Assembly (NCBI RefSeq): GCF_014360585.1
Contig: NZ_JACIXG010000004.1
Location: 61,401-125,400, forward strand
Direction: 5' to 3'
Length of the DNA: 64,000 nt
Origin: Nocardioides sp.
GTDB taxonomy: Bacteria; Actinomycetota; Actinomycetes; Propionibacteriales; Nocardioidaceae
Numbering within the stretch: the stretch's first letter is position 1; each line of letters opens with the position of its first letter. The notes under the pieces are model-generated. The model saw only the letters and a list, made by a program, of their open reading frames with translations. It searched no databases and was not told the origin of the DNA. Shown here in pieces: positions 27,801 through 36,889 of the stretch. The translations under genes and the position numbers were made by a program.

Positions 27801-28520
27801 TCAGGCGGCTGGTTCGTCGCCCGCGTACTCGGTGACGAAGTCGCGGCCGGCCTCGCGGACCGCGGCCAGGGCGGACACGTCGGTCAGCAGAGAGTTGAGG
27901 TGGTAGTCGGCGACCGACTCCGCGATGGCGTGGCTGCTGGTCGTCGGCTTCTCGTCCTCACGGCGGCCGTGCCACAGCCGGTGCTGGGCGCCCTCGTTGA
28001 GCGAGAGCAGCATCAGCGCGGTCGCTGCGGGGTCGGTCCGGCGCAGCTCACCACTGTCGACGCCGAGCTCGAGGAGCCGGGCCGCCGCGGCGCACAGCTT
28101 GTCGCCGTCCTCCTCGAAACCCTCGAAGACAGCGGGCTGCGCCAGGGCGGCGATCTCCAGCTCGTAGAAGTCGAGCGGGGCGGTGCACAGCTGGCGGACA
28201 TCGGTGTAGAGGAACGCGTAGAGCCTGGGCGCGACCGGGCCGTCCTCCTCGAGAAGCTTCTCCGCGAGCGTGAGCGACTCGCGGTTCTTCTCCATCAAGG
28301 CGGAGAGGATCCCCTCCTTGGACTTGTAGTAGTAGTACATCGAGGACTGCCGCAGCCCTACGCTCTCCGCGATCTGGCTGATCGTCGTCGCCGCGACCCC
28401 TTGGGCAGTGAAAAGCCGGGACGCCTCTTTGAGGATCTCTTCCCGGGGATTCGCCGAATCACGCCCGCTGTTGCGCGGCCGTCCGGTGCGCTTCGGGCTG
28501 CCCAACTCTCGATTGGTCAC
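27801..28520 (-). CDS. TetR-family regulator
   Basis: 239 residues with GTG at 28520. The N-terminal helix-turn-helix reads GVAATTISQIAESVGLRQSSMYYYYKSKEGIL, about residues 38-70, the usual TetR signature with YYYYKSKE recognition region. The C-terminal ligand domain gives no clue to the inducer. It lies 67 bases after hemB on the same strand and converges with the transglycosylase gene. Targets unknown; no palindrome typical of autoregulation stands out immediately upstream. Confidence 0.9.
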   Translation of the reverse strand: MTNRELGSPKRTGRPRNSGRDSANPREEILKEASRLFTAQGVAATTISQIAESVGLRQSSMYYYYKSKEGILSALMEKNRESLTLAEKLLEEDGPVAPRLYAFLYTDVRQLCTAPLDFYELEIAALAQPAVFEGFEEDGDKLCAAAARLLELGVDSGELRRTDPAATALMLLSLNEGAQHRLWHGRREDEKPTTSSHAIAESVADYHLNSLLTDVSALAAVREAGRDFVTEYAGDEPAA

Positions 28521-28587
28521 GATCTCGAGTCTACTCTCAGGAGGTGTTCCACGTCACAGAGCTGCTCGGGCTGATCGGGCGAAGAAA

Positions 28588-29571
28588 TCAGCCTCGCAAC
28601 CAGCCGGCTGCCTCGGTGGCCCAGTAGGTCAGGATGGCGTCCGCGCCCGCCCTCTTGAAGGCGGTGAGTGTCTCCAGGATCGCCGGTTCGCGGTCGATCC
28701 AGCCGTTCGCAGCAGCAGCCTCCAACATCGCGTACTCCCCCGAGATGTTGTACGCCGCCACGGGAACATCGACAGACTCACGCACTCGCTGGAGCACGTC
28801 GAGATACGGAAGTCCGGGCTTGACCATCACGATATCGGCGCCCTCGGCCACGTCAAGGAGCGCCTCGCGGACGCCCTCGAGCGCATTGGCCGGATCCTGC
28901 TGATAGGTGCGCCGGTCGCCCTTGAGCGCGGAGTCGACCGCCTCTCGGAACGGGCCGTAGAAGGCCGAGGCGTACTTCGCCGAGTAGGCGAGGATCGAGA
29001 CGTCGGTGTAGCCGGCGCCGTCGAGAGCAGCACGGGTCACCGCGACCTGACCGTCCATCATCCCGGACGGCCCGACCATGTGGACGCCGGCCTCGGCGTG
29101 GGCGATCGCCATCTGGGCGTAGAGCTCCAGGGTGGCGTCGTTGTCGACGGAGCCGTCCTCGGCCAGCACGCCACAGTGGCCGTGGTCGGTGAACTCGTCC
29201 AGGCACAGGTCGCTCATCACCGTGAGCGCGTCGCCGACCTCGGAGACCACGTCGGCGATCGCCACGTTGAGGATGCCGTCCGGGTCCAGCGCGCCCGAGC
29301 CCACGGCGTCCTTCGTCTCCGGGACACCGAAGAGCATGATTCCGCCGATACCGGCGGAGGCGGCCTCGGCCGCGGCCTTCCGCAGCGACTCCCGGCTGTG
29401 CTGGACGACCCCGGGCATGGTCGAGATCGGGACGGGCTCGTCGATCCCCTCGCGCACGAACGCGGGCAGGATCAGGTTGGCCGGGCGTACGGCCGTCTCA
29501 GCGACCATCCGGCGCATGATCGGCGTGCGGCGCAGCCGACGGGGACGGATCACGGGCTTCTCGATGTTCAT
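28588..29571 (-). CDS. hemB: Delta-aminolevulinic acid dehydratase (porphobilinogen synthase)
   Basis: 327 residues, ATG at 29571 after GGAG. Condenses two 5-aminolevulinate molecules to porphobilinogen. Schiff-base lysines in [16 protein letters not shown] and [10 protein letters not shown]. The metal motif is [14 protein letters not shown], so two of the three cysteines of the zinc type are kept and one is Asp, a form common in actinobacteria. Separated from cobA-hemD by a 180-base gap filled by repeat B copy 3. Confidence 0.96.
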   Translation of the reverse strand: MNIEKPVIRPRRLRRTPIMRRMVAETAVRPANLILPAFVREGIDEPVPISTMPGVVQHSRESLRKAAAEAASAGIGGIMLFGVPETKDAVGSGALDPDGILNVAIADVVSEVGDALTVMSDLCLDEFTDHGHCGVLAEDGSVDNDATLELYAQMAIAHAEAGVHMVGPSGMMDGQVAVTRAALDGAGYTDVSILAYSAKYASAFYGPFREAVDSALKGDRRTYQQDPANALEGVREALLDVAEGADIVMVKPGLPYLDVLQRVRESVDVPVAAYNISGEYAMLEAAAANGWIDREPAILETLTAFKRAGADAILTYWATEAAGWLRG

Positions 29572-29590
29572 CAGATCTCCAGAGTACGCC

Positions 29591-29724
29591 GCTGGTCGAG
29601 CCCACCGCTGGTCGAGCCGCCGGAGCCGCTAGGCGAAGGCGTGTCGAGACCAACACATTCCCCTACGCGCTTAGGGACTGTGTTGGTCTCGACACCGCTC
29701 GCTGGCGCTCGCGGGCTCGACCAA
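29591..29724. repeat. Palindromic repeat B, copy 3
   Basis: Perfect 17-bp arms (29641-29657 and 29679-29695; outer GTGTCGAGACC, inner CAACACA) flanked by CTGGTCGAGCC on the left and GGCTCGACCA on the right, giving a nested palindrome of about 130 bases. It fills the gap between cobA-hemD and hemB. Confidence 0.92.
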
Positions 29725-29749
29725 CGGGTGCTGATCGACCAGCGTGGTG

Positions 29750-31435
29750 TCAGCTCGTGCGCGAACGACGGCGCGAGGCGGGACGCCGGTCGGACGGCTT
29801 GGTGACCGGGAGGCCCTGCTCGACCAGCGCGGCGCGACGCGCTGCGCCGAAGTCGGCGAGCGCCTCGGTGAGCGCCTCGATCGACGGCTCGGGCGACATC
29901 ACGTCGACCCGCAGGCCGTGCTCCTCGGCGGTCTTGGCGGTGGCCGGACCGATCGCCGCGATCACCGTGGAGGTGTGCGGCTTGCCCGCGATGCCGACCA
30001 GGTTGCGGACCGTGGACGAGGAGGTGAAGACCACCGCGTCGAACTTGCCCGTCTTGATCGCGTCGCGGGTCGGCGCGGGCGGCGGGGCCGCCCGGACCGT
30101 GCGGTAGGCGGTCACGTCGTCGCACTCCCAGCCGAGGTCGACCAGGCCGGCGATGAGGTTCTCGGTGGCGATGTCGGCACGCGGGAGGAAGACCCGGTTG
30201 ATCGGGTCGAGGTCCGCGTCGTACTCCGGCCACACCTCGAGCAGACCGGCGGCCGACTGGTTGTCGGTGTTCGGCACCAGGTCGGGGCGCAGACCCCAGG
30301 CCTCGAGCGCCTGCCCGGTCTTCTCGCCGACCGCGGCGATCTTGAGACCGGAGAAGGCACGGCAGTCCAGGCCGTACTCGTCGAACTTCTCGCGCACTGC
30401 GCGCACCGCGTTGATCGAGGTGAAGGCGATCCAGTTGTAGCGGCCCTCGACCAGACCGCGTACGGCCTTGTCCATCTGCTGCGGGTTGCGCGGCGGCTCC
30501 ACGGAGATCGTCGGGACCTCCTCGGGCACGGCGCCATAGCCCTTCAGCTTCAGCGACAGCGCCGGCGCCTGCTCCTTGGTGCGCGGCACGAGGACGCGCC
30601 ACCCGAAGAGCGGCTTCGTCTCGAACCACGAGAGCGTCTCACGCAGATTGACCACCTTGCCGATCACCACGATCGCCGGCGGCGCCATCCGTGCGGCACG
30701 AGCGTCGACGGCGATGTTCTCCAGGGTCGACTCTATCGTCGACTGCTCGGTCGTGGTGCCGACGCGGGTGATCGCGACTGGCGTCTTGGCCGAGCGGCCC
30801 GACGCGACGAGCTCCTTGGCGATGTCGCCGATCATGCCGACACCGGAGAGGAGCACGAGCGTGCGGTTGTCCGCGTACTGGCTCCAGTCGATCTTCTCGT
30901 TGCAGGTCACGACGGCGACCTCGTGGTGGTCCTTGGTCGTCAGCGGGATGCCGGCGTAGGCGGGGACCGCCGACACCGACGAGACGCCAGGGACGATCTC
31001 GAAGCCGATGCCCGCCTTGGCGCAGGACTGCGCCTCCTCGGGGCCCGAGGCGTAGAGGAAGGGGTCGCCGGTCATCAGGCGCACGACGCGCTTGCCCAGC
31101 TTGGCCTGCTTGACGACGGCCTTGGCACGGGCGGCGTTGGCCAGGGGCTGGCCGTCCACGCCGAACCCGCCGTCGATGAACTCGGGTCCGACCGGTTCTG
31201 GGCTCTCCTCACCCTCGGCCGGCTCGACCGGCTCGGGGATGCCGAGTACGCCGCGCACCAGTGATGCGTGCTCGGGGGCCTCGGTCACGACGACATCGGC
31301 CTGCTTCAACAGGTCGATCGCCCGTACCGTCAGCAGCTCAGGGTCACCGGGACCGCTGCCGACGAAGGACACCCAGCCCAGTGGGGTGGTCGAGCTGTGC
31401 TCGGCCGTCTGCTCGGTGGTCTTTGCTCGGGTCAT
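29750..31435 (-). CDS. cobA-hemD: Fused uroporphyrinogen-III C-methyltransferase / uroporphyrinogen-III synthase
   Basis: 561 residues from ATG at 31435, which overlaps the hemC stop (ATGA). The N-terminal half is the SAM-dependent SUMT domain (VSFVGSGPGDPELLTVRA, RLMTGDPFLY, GVSSVSAVPAYAGIPLT). The C-terminal half (from about residue 290, WRVLVPRTKEQA to FGAARRAALVEQG) is HemD. The fusion makes uroporphyrinogen III and diverts part to precorrin-2 for siroheme or cobalamin. An acidic insert with Pro-Glu repeats lies near residues 60-80. The same order hemA-hemC-hemD occurs in Streptomyces. Confidence 0.95.
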   Translation of the reverse strand: MTRAKTTEQTAEHSSTTPLGWVSFVGSGPGDPELLTVRAIDLLKQADVVVTEAPEHASLVRGVLGIPEPVEPAEGEESPEPVGPEFIDGGFGVDGQPLANAARAKAVVKQAKLGKRVVRLMTGDPFLYASGPEEAQSCAKAGIGFEIVPGVSSVSAVPAYAGIPLTTKDHHEVAVVTCNEKIDWSQYADNRTLVLLSGVGMIGDIAKELVASGRSAKTPVAITRVGTTTEQSTIESTLENIAVDARAARMAPPAIVVIGKVVNLRETLSWFETKPLFGWRVLVPRTKEQAPALSLKLKGYGAVPEEVPTISVEPPRNPQQMDKAVRGLVEGRYNWIAFTSINAVRAVREKFDEYGLDCRAFSGLKIAAVGEKTGQALEAWGLRPDLVPNTDNQSAAGLLEVWPEYDADLDPINRVFLPRADIATENLIAGLVDLGWECDDVTAYRTVRAAPPPAPTRDAIKTGKFDAVVFTSSSTVRNLVGIAGKPHTSTVIAAIGPATAKTAEEHGLRVDVMSPEPSIEALTEALADFGAARRAALVEQGLPVTKPSDRRPASRRRSRTS

Positions 31436-32442
31436 GCGTTGCGCACCTTGTCCTGCTCGGGAGCGGTCTGGGGGGAACCGCCCGTGTCCATGACAGCCTG
31501 GCCTGGGTCCGCGGGATCGTCGGTCAGGTCTGCTGCACCCTCGGCGAGCATCTCCTCGGCGAGCCGGCGCCCGACGCCTGCGGCGTCGTCGACCGGACCG
31601 GATGCGGAGAGTCGAACCGAGAGCGAGCCGTCGAGTGAGAGCGCGACTGCCCGCACCCACAGCTCTGGTCCTTCCTCACCCTCAACCACGTCGGCGAGGG
31701 TCCCGATGGGCGCAGCACAGCCACCTTCGAGGGTGGCGAGCACCGCGCGTTCCGCCTCGACGGCCGCTCGGGTGGGCGAGTCGTCGAGTGAGGTCAGAAT
31801 CTTGCGTACGTCGGCGTCGGCGTCACCTGCACGGCACTCGATCGCCAGAGCCCCCTGACCGGGAGCGGGCAGCACCTGGATCGGGTCGAGGACCTCGGTG
31901 ACCTCGTCGAGCCGGCCGATACGGGCCAGGCCGGCGCGCGCGAGGACGACCGCGTCGAACTCGCCCGAGCGGACCTTGCCGATGCGGGTGTCCACGTTGC
32001 CGCGGATGCCGGCCAGCTCCAGGCCGAGGCCGAGGGCCTTGATCTGGGCGACCCGCCGGGGCGAACCGGTGCCGACCCGCGAGCCCGGCGGGAGCTCACC
32101 GAGGGTCAGGCCGTCGCGGGCGACGATCACGTCGCGCGGGTCCTCGCGCGACGGGACCGCGACCAGCTCGATGCCCTCTTCGGGGTAGGTCGGCAGATCC
32201 TTGAGCGAGTGGACCGCGAGGTCGATCTCCTTGGCGTGGAGCGCGTCGCGCAGCGCGCTGACGAAGACGCCGGTCGAGCTCGCGCTCGTCAGCGGGGTGT
32301 TCGCCGCCTGGGTGCGGTCGCCGTCGGAGACGATCTCGACCAGCTCGACGGTGTGGCCCTGGGCGCGGAGCATCTCCGCGACGAGGGTCGACTGGGTGAC
32401 GGCGAGCCGGGAACGGCGGGTGCCGAGACGAAGGGTTCTCAT
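31432..32442 (-). CDS. hemC: Hydroxymethylbilane synthase
   Basis: 336 residues. Polymerises four porphobilinogens into hydroxymethylbilane. The dipyrromethane cofactor Cys is in EGGCAAPIGT. The N-terminal LRLGTRRSRLAVTQ and VHSLKDLPT are standard. ATG at 32442 overlaps the hemA stop and its own stop overlaps cobA-hemD, so rex-hemA-hemC-cobA/hemD are one translationally coupled unit. Confidence 0.96.
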   Translation of the reverse strand: MRTLRLGTRRSRLAVTQSTLVAEMLRAQGHTVELVEIVSDGDRTQAANTPLTSASSTGVFVSALRDALHAKEIDLAVHSLKDLPTYPEEGIELVAVPSREDPRDVIVARDGLTLGELPPGSRVGTGSPRRVAQIKALGLGLELAGIRGNVDTRIGKVRSGEFDAVVLARAGLARIGRLDEVTEVLDPIQVLPAPGQGALAIECRAGDADADVRKILTSLDDSPTRAAVEAERAVLATLEGGCAAPIGTLADVVEGEEGPELWVRAVALSLDGSLSVRLSASGPVDDAAGVGRRLAEEMLAEGAADLTDDPADPGQAVMDTGGSPQTAPEQDKVRNA

Positions 32443-33734
32443 GAGGGGTCTCCTGGGACGTCGGCCCGGGTCACCGCGGAGACGGCCTCGGGGTCGAGCG
32501 CGAAGAGCTCGGCGAGCGCCGCGGCGTAGGACACCACGCCGGACTCGTTGGCGAGCTCCTTGACCCGGACGGTCGGCTCGTGGAGGAGCTTGTCGGCCAC
32601 GCGGCGTACGGTCCGGAGGACCTCGGCACGAGTCGCCTCGTCGAGGTCGGGCAGCTTGTTGTCGAGACGTTCCATCTCGGTGTCGACGACGCCGGTGGCC
32701 ATGCTTCGCAGGGCGACCACCGTCGGCGTGACCGCCGACTGGCGCCGAGCGCTCAGGAAGGCCGCGACCTCCTGGGTGACGATGTCGCGGACCGCGAGCA
32801 CCTCCTTGCCGGCGGGCGAGGCGTGCAGCTCGTCGGCGAGGGCGGCCAGGTCGATCAGGGTCACGCCCGGGAGCGAGCCCGCGCCGGGGTCGATGTCGTG
32901 GGGCAGCGCCAGGTCGATCAGCGCGACTGGGTGGCTGCTGCGGTCACCGACCATGTCGGCCGGCACGAGCAGCCCGTTGGCGCCCGCACAGGTGATGACG
33001 ATGTCGGCGGCCGCGATCTCGTCGGCCAGCTCCTCGAGGGAGGCCGAGCGCGCGGCGTACTCGCTGGCGAGGCGCTCGGCGTTGGCCGTGGTGCGGTTGA
33101 CCACGACCACGTCGGCCGCCTCCATCCGCGACACCGTCGCGGTGGCCAGCCCGGCCATCGCACCGGCTCCGACGACGGCGACCCGCTTTCCGCGTACGTC
33201 GCCCACGGCTCGTGCGGCACGGCCCAGCGATGCGGTGACCAGTGACGGTGCGGCCCGATCGATGTCGGTCTCCGCACGCGAGCGCTTGCCGACCCGCAAC
33301 GCCTGCTGGAACAGGCTGTTGAGCGCCGGTCCGACGGTGCCCATCTCCTGGCCGAGCTGCAGGGCGGCACGTGCCTGGCCGAGGATCTGCCCCTCGCCCA
33401 CGGCCATCGAGTCGAGCCCGGCGGCCACCTTGAACAGGTGGGAGACGGCACCGTCGTCGTAGTGGACGTAGAGGTGCGGCAGCATCGTCTCGAGCGTCTG
33501 GCCGGCGCCCTCGATGATGCGCCGCGAGAGCTCCTCGACGGAGCCGTGGAACCGCTCGACCTCGGTGTAGATCTCGAGACGGTTGCAGGTCGCGATCACC
33601 GCTGCCTCGCTGACGTGTTCACAACCAGCCACGTCAGTGAGGAGCTTCTGCAGCCCTTCGGTGTCCACCGAGGCCGCCTCGAGCATCGAGACCGGCGCAG
33701 AGTTGTGCGAGATTCCGACTACAAGAACGCTCAT
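32439..33734 (-). CDS. hemA: Glutamyl-tRNA reductase
   Basis: 431 residues. Reduces glutamyl-tRNA to glutamate-1-semialdehyde, the committed step of C5 heme synthesis. The catalytic Cys is in VIATCNRLEIYTEV, the NADPH-binding Gly-rich loop in VAVVGAGAMAGLA, and the helical dimerisation tail follows. ATG at 33734 overlaps the rex stop (ATGA), coupling heme synthesis to the NADH/NAD sensor gene. Confidence 0.96.
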   Translation of the reverse strand: MSVLVVGISHNSAPVSMLEAASVDTEGLQKLLTDVAGCEHVSEAAVIATCNRLEIYTEVERFHGSVEELSRRIIEGAGQTLETMLPHLYVHYDDGAVSHLFKVAAGLDSMAVGEGQILGQARAALQLGQEMGTVGPALNSLFQQALRVGKRSRAETDIDRAAPSLVTASLGRAARAVGDVRGKRVAVVGAGAMAGLATATVSRMEAADVVVVNRTTANAERLASEYAARSASLEELADEIAAADIVITCAGANGLLVPADMVGDRSSHPVALIDLALPHDIDPGAGSLPGVTLIDLAALADELHASPAGKEVLAVRDIVTQEVAAFLSARRQSAVTPTVVALRSMATGVVDTEMERLDNKLPDLDEATRAEVLRTVRRVADKLLHEPTVRVKELANESGVVSYAAALAELFALDPEAVSAVTRADVPGDPS

Positions 33735-34465
33735 GCCGTGATCCCTTCCCCGGAACCATTGTCCACCGTCGCGGCTGCCTCGGCAGACTCCGCAGCCTTG
33801 CGCGACTCGTGATAGGCGAGGATCTGCAGCTCGATGGAGAGGTCGACCTTGCGTACGTCGACACCCGGCGGCACGCTCAGCACGGCGGGCGCGAAGTTGA
33901 GGATGCTGGTGATGCCGGCCGCGACGATCGCGTCGGCGACGTCCTGGGCGGCGGTCGCCGGCACCGAGATGACCCCGATCGAGACCTGCTCGGCCGCGAC
34001 GATCCGGGCCAGGTCTGCGAACGGACGGACCTCGAGCCCGGCGACCTCCTGGCCCTGCATCTGCGTGGCCGCGTCCAAGAGCGCGACGGTGCGGAAGCCA
34101 CGGCTGCTGAAGCCGGAGAAGTTGGCCAGCGCCTGGCCGAGGTTTCCGATACCGACGATGATGACCGGCCAGTCGTGGGTCACGCCGATCTCGCGGGCGA
34201 TCTGGTAGCTCAGGTAGTCGACGTCGTAGCCGACCCCACGAGTGCCGTAGGAGCCCAGGTAGGAGAGGTCCTTGCGCAGCTTGGCGGAGTTGACGCCGGC
34301 GGCCGTCGCGAGCTCCTCGGAGGAGCAGGAGGCGATGCTGCGCTCGGCGAGCGAGGTCAGGGCCCGGAGGTAGACCGGGAGCCGGGCGACAGTCGCCTCG
34401 GGGATGTCCCGGTGGGGGTCGTGAGCACCGCTGCCCTCGCCCGTGTTCGTGCTCCGTGCCGTCAC
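33731..34465 (-). CDS. rex: Redox-sensing transcriptional repressor Rex
   Basis: 244 residues from GTG at 34465 (longer in-frame starts give an unusual Arg/Lys-rich extension across the promoter). Winged helix ELATAAGVNSAKLRKDLSYLGSYGTRGVGY followed by a Rossmann domain with VGIGNLGQAL. Rex leaves DNA when NADH rises and controls respiratory genes. First gene of the hem operon, as in Streptomyces, where Rex represses its own rex-hem operon. A Rex-type palindrome lies 81 bases upstream of the start. Confidence 0.95.
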   Translation of the reverse strand: MTARSTNTGEGSGAHDPHRDIPEATVARLPVYLRALTSLAERSIASCSSEELATAAGVNSAKLRKDLSYLGSYGTRGVGYDVDYLSYQIAREIGVTHDWPVIIVGIGNLGQALANFSGFSSRGFRTVALLDAATQMQGQEVAGLEVRPFADLARIVAAEQVSIGVISVPATAAQDVADAIVAAGITSILNFAPAVLSVPPGVDVRKVDLSIELQILAYHESRKAAESAEAAATVDNGSGEGITA

Positions 34466-34545
34466 GCTCTGCTCTTTCAATGCCGGCGCCACAGGCGGGG
34501 GCTTTTTAGCCCGGGATCGCCGTGCGGCTCCGCCACCATACGGAG

Positions 34546-34565
34546 TTTGTGACCGCGAGAACAAA
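34546..34565. promoter_or_regulatory. Candidate Rex operator upstream of rex-hem operon
   Basis: TTTGTGA-CCGCGA-GAACAAA has the 7-6-7 layout of Rex sites (TTTGTGA-N6-TCACAAA) with two mismatches in the right half. It sits inside a perfect 8-bp inverted repeat GAGTTTGT/ACAAACTC (34543-34550, 34561-34568). Autoregulation of the rex-hem operon is established in Streptomyces. Confidence 0.7.
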
Positions 34566-34643
34566 CTCGCAGGCCGTTGGCTAGCACACGTGCTTGGGGA
34601 GTTGGCAGAGGGGGGTTGTTCGGGGTAATGGGCCGATCGACAG

Positions 34644-34883
34644 TTATTCTGGTGAGCGCGCCAGCGCTGACCTCAGCCGCTCCTCGGAGACACGCCAGAA
34701 GTCGTGCTGCCTCCCATCGACGTACGTCACCGGGACCTCGTTCGTGAAGCGCTCGCGCAGCTCCTCGTCGGTGTCGATGTCGACCTCGGTGTAGCCGTCG
34801 CCGACCACCCGCTCGACCACGAGCCGAGCCTCGTCGCACAGATGGCAGCCCTGACGGGAGTAGAAGGTCACACGCGGTTCCAC
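34644..34883 (-). CDS. Glutaredoxin-family protein
   Basis: 79 residues with GTG at 34883, giving the typical length. An ATG at 34910 would add nine residues. Thioredoxin-fold with CHLC active site (Cys13/Cys16 in FYSRQGCHLCDEA) and the cis-Pro segment EVPVTYVDG. Reduces small disulfides; the partner is unknown. It is the neighbour of rex and the HAD gene, an order also found in Streptomyces. The divergent HAD gene begins only 36 bases away, so promoters overlap. Confidence 0.88.
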   Translation of the reverse strand: MEPRVTFYSRQGCHLCDEARLVVERVVGDGYTEVDIDTDEELRERFTNEVPVTYVDGRQHDFWRVSEERLRSALARSPE

Positions 34884-34919
34884 CCGACCATCTTGGCACC
34901 TGACCCCCATTGAGGTGCC

Positions 34920-35840
34920 ATGACCATTACTGTTGGCGAAATGAGCAGCGCCAGCGACCGCCGCCGCGCCGAGCTGCGGCGAAAAGACCTCAAACGCCGC
35001 TCGGCTCTCGCCGGCGAGGCCTCGGCCGCAGCCGCGGAGATCGAGGCCTGGCTCTATCCGACGGGTGGAGACCCGTCGGCGGCAGCGTTCTTCGACGTGG
35101 ACAACACGATCATGCAGGGCGCGACCATCTTCCATCTGGCCCGTGGCATGCATCGGCGCAAGTTCTTCCGTACGCGGGACATCGCCTCGGCTGCGTACAA
35201 GCAGGCGTACTTCCGCGTGGCCGGGGTCGAGGATCCCGCTCACATGGAGTCGGCGCGCTCCTCTGCCCTGTCGTTCATCCGCGGCCACCGCGCCGACGAG
35301 GTCGAGAGCCTGATGGAGGAGATCTTCGACGAGGGCATGGCCCACCGGATCTGGCCCGGCACCAGGGCTCTCGCGCAGACCCACATCGACCAGGGCCAGC
35401 GCGTGTGGCTGGTGACCGCGGCACCTGTCGAGGCGGCTCGGGTCATCGCCCGCCGGCTCGGGCTGACCGGCGCGCTCGGGACGGTGGCAGCCACCGAGGA
35501 CGGCGTCTACACCGGCGCGCTCGTCGGCGAGATGCTCCACGGGCCGGCCAAGGCCGAGGCCGTCAAGGCGATCGCCGCCCGGGAGAGCCTCGACCTGTCG
35601 CGCTGTGCGGCCTACTCGGACTCCTACAACGACCTGCCCATGCTCTCCTTGGTCGGGCATCCGTGTGCGATCAACCCGGACACGCGCCTGCGCGCCCACG
35701 CGCGCGCGAAGGGCTGGCCGATCCGCGATTACCGCACCGGTCGCAAGGCCGCTCGGGCCGGCGTGATGACGGCTGCGCTGGGCGGCGCGGCCACCGGGGC
35801 GATCGCGGTGGCGATCGCTCTGAGGGGCAAACGGCAGTGA
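34920..35840 (+). CDS. HAD-IB family phosphatase (SerB-like)
   Basis: 306 residues; ATG at 34920 follows GAGGTG, with ATG at 34941 as alternative. HAD motif I is FFDVDNTIMQ (nucleophile and acid Asp), motif II is in VWLVTAAPVEAA, motif IV in CAAYSDSYNDLPML. The cap region between motifs I and II is that of subfamily IB. A C-terminal Ala/Gly hydrophobic segment (VMTAALGGAATGAIAVAIAL) could be a membrane anchor. The substrate is unknown; relatives act on phosphoserine or phospholipids. Confidence 0.9.
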   Translation: MTITVGEMSSASDRRRAELRRKDLKRRSALAGEASAAAAEIEAWLYPTGGDPSAAAFFDVDNTIMQGATIFHLARGMHRRKFFRTRDIASAAYKQAYFRVAGVEDPAHMESARSSALSFIRGHRADEVESLMEEIFDEGMAHRIWPGTRALAQTHIDQGQRVWLVTAAPVEAARVIARRLGLTGALGTVAATEDGVYTGALVGEMLHGPAKAEAVKAIAARESLDLSRCAAYSDSYNDLPMLSLVGHPCAINPDTRLRAHARAKGWPIRDYRTGRKAARAGVMTAALGGAATGAIAVAIALRGKRQ

Positions 35841-35964
35841 TCCACCCGGTCGTTAACGAAATTGCCACCACACGCCGACAGAAGTTCGGCTCTGGACCTG
35901 ACATCCGGAGCCGCTAACCCGTAAGGTGGCTCTCGCTCAGGGGGAGTCTTCGGGAGGGACCCAC

Positions 35965-36747
35965 ATGTCGCGCCGCACCAATGACGTCCGTCGTCGCTTG
36001 GATGCGCTGCGCGCTGCGGTCGAGCTCTTGATGAACGAGGGCTATGAACCGGCCTACGCCGGGGTCGCCGGTGCCACGGGCCCGTTCTCCGAGCCCGAGC
36101 CGCACGGCTCAGGTGGCACGCAGGAGATCAAGCCCCAATCCGACAACGAGCCCGACGACGACACCGAGCTCGCCACGTCCTCGGAGGAGAGCGAGGCCGA
36201 CCGCACCCGCCTGATCGCGCTGGTCGAGCTGGCTCGCAAGGGCGACAAGGATGCCTTCGGCCTCCTCTACGACCACTACCACGGCGCGGTCTACCGGTTC
36301 CTCTTCTACCGGACCCGCTCGACCCAGGTCGCCGAGGACCTCACCTCGGAGACGTTCTTCCGGGCGCTGCGCTCGATGACCGGCTTCCGCTGGCAGGGCA
36401 AGGACTTCGGCGCCTGGCTGATGACCATCGCCCGCAACCTGGCCACCGACCACTTCAAGGCGGGGCGTACGCGCCTGGAGATGACCACCGAGGACATGGG
36501 TCTGCACGACTCCTCGGCCGATGGCCCGGAGAAGATCGTGATGGCGGGCGTCACCAACGAGATGCTGCTCGGCGCCCTCTCCAAGCTTCCCGACGAACAA
36601 CGCGACTGCATCATCATGCGTTTCCTCCAGGGGCTGTCCATCGCCGAGACAGCCGCTATCCTCGGACGCAGCGACGGAGCCGTGAAACAGCTCCAGCTGC
36701 GCGGGATCCGCAACCTCGCCAAGCAGATGCCTGACGGGATCCGCTGA
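35965..36747 (+). CDS. bldN: BldN-type ECF sigma factor
   Basis: 260 residues, ATG at 35965 behind GGGAGGGAC. About 85 N-terminal residues form an acidic, Ser/Glu-rich extension before the sigma-2 region (DAFGLLYDHYHGAVYRFLFY, AEDLTSETFFRAL). Sigma-4 is LSKLPDEQRDCIIMRFLQGLSIAETAAILGRSDGAVKQLQLRG. Such an extension is characteristic of BldN, a developmental sigma factor made as a pro-protein in Streptomyces. The next gene encodes a DUF5667 membrane protein like the BldN anti-sigma factor RsbN, and rex-hem lies upstream as in Streptomyces. Orthology is inferred from domain layout and synteny. Confidence 0.85.
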   Translation: MSRRTNDVRRRLDALRAAVELLMNEGYEPAYAGVAGATGPFSEPEPHGSGGTQEIKPQSDNEPDDDTELATSSEESEADRTRLIALVELARKGDKDAFGLLYDHYHGAVYRFLFYRTRSTQVAEDLTSETFFRALRSMTGFRWQGKDFGAWLMTIARNLATDHFKAGRTRLEMTTEDMGLHDSSADGPEKIVMAGVTNEMLLGALSKLPDEQRDCIIMRFLQGLSIAETAAILGRSDGAVKQLQLRGIRNLAKQMPDGIR

Positions 36748-36889
36748 TGACTGTGTTCCGCACCACCTTGAATGCTCGACCGGTTGCCGTAACCCGCGGC
36801 CGGGGCGACTCGTTGTCTGACATGGCTGCACCTTGCGCGCAGCTGTTTCGACGAATCCCTCACTGCCGATACCGAGTAGGAACCCTTCG

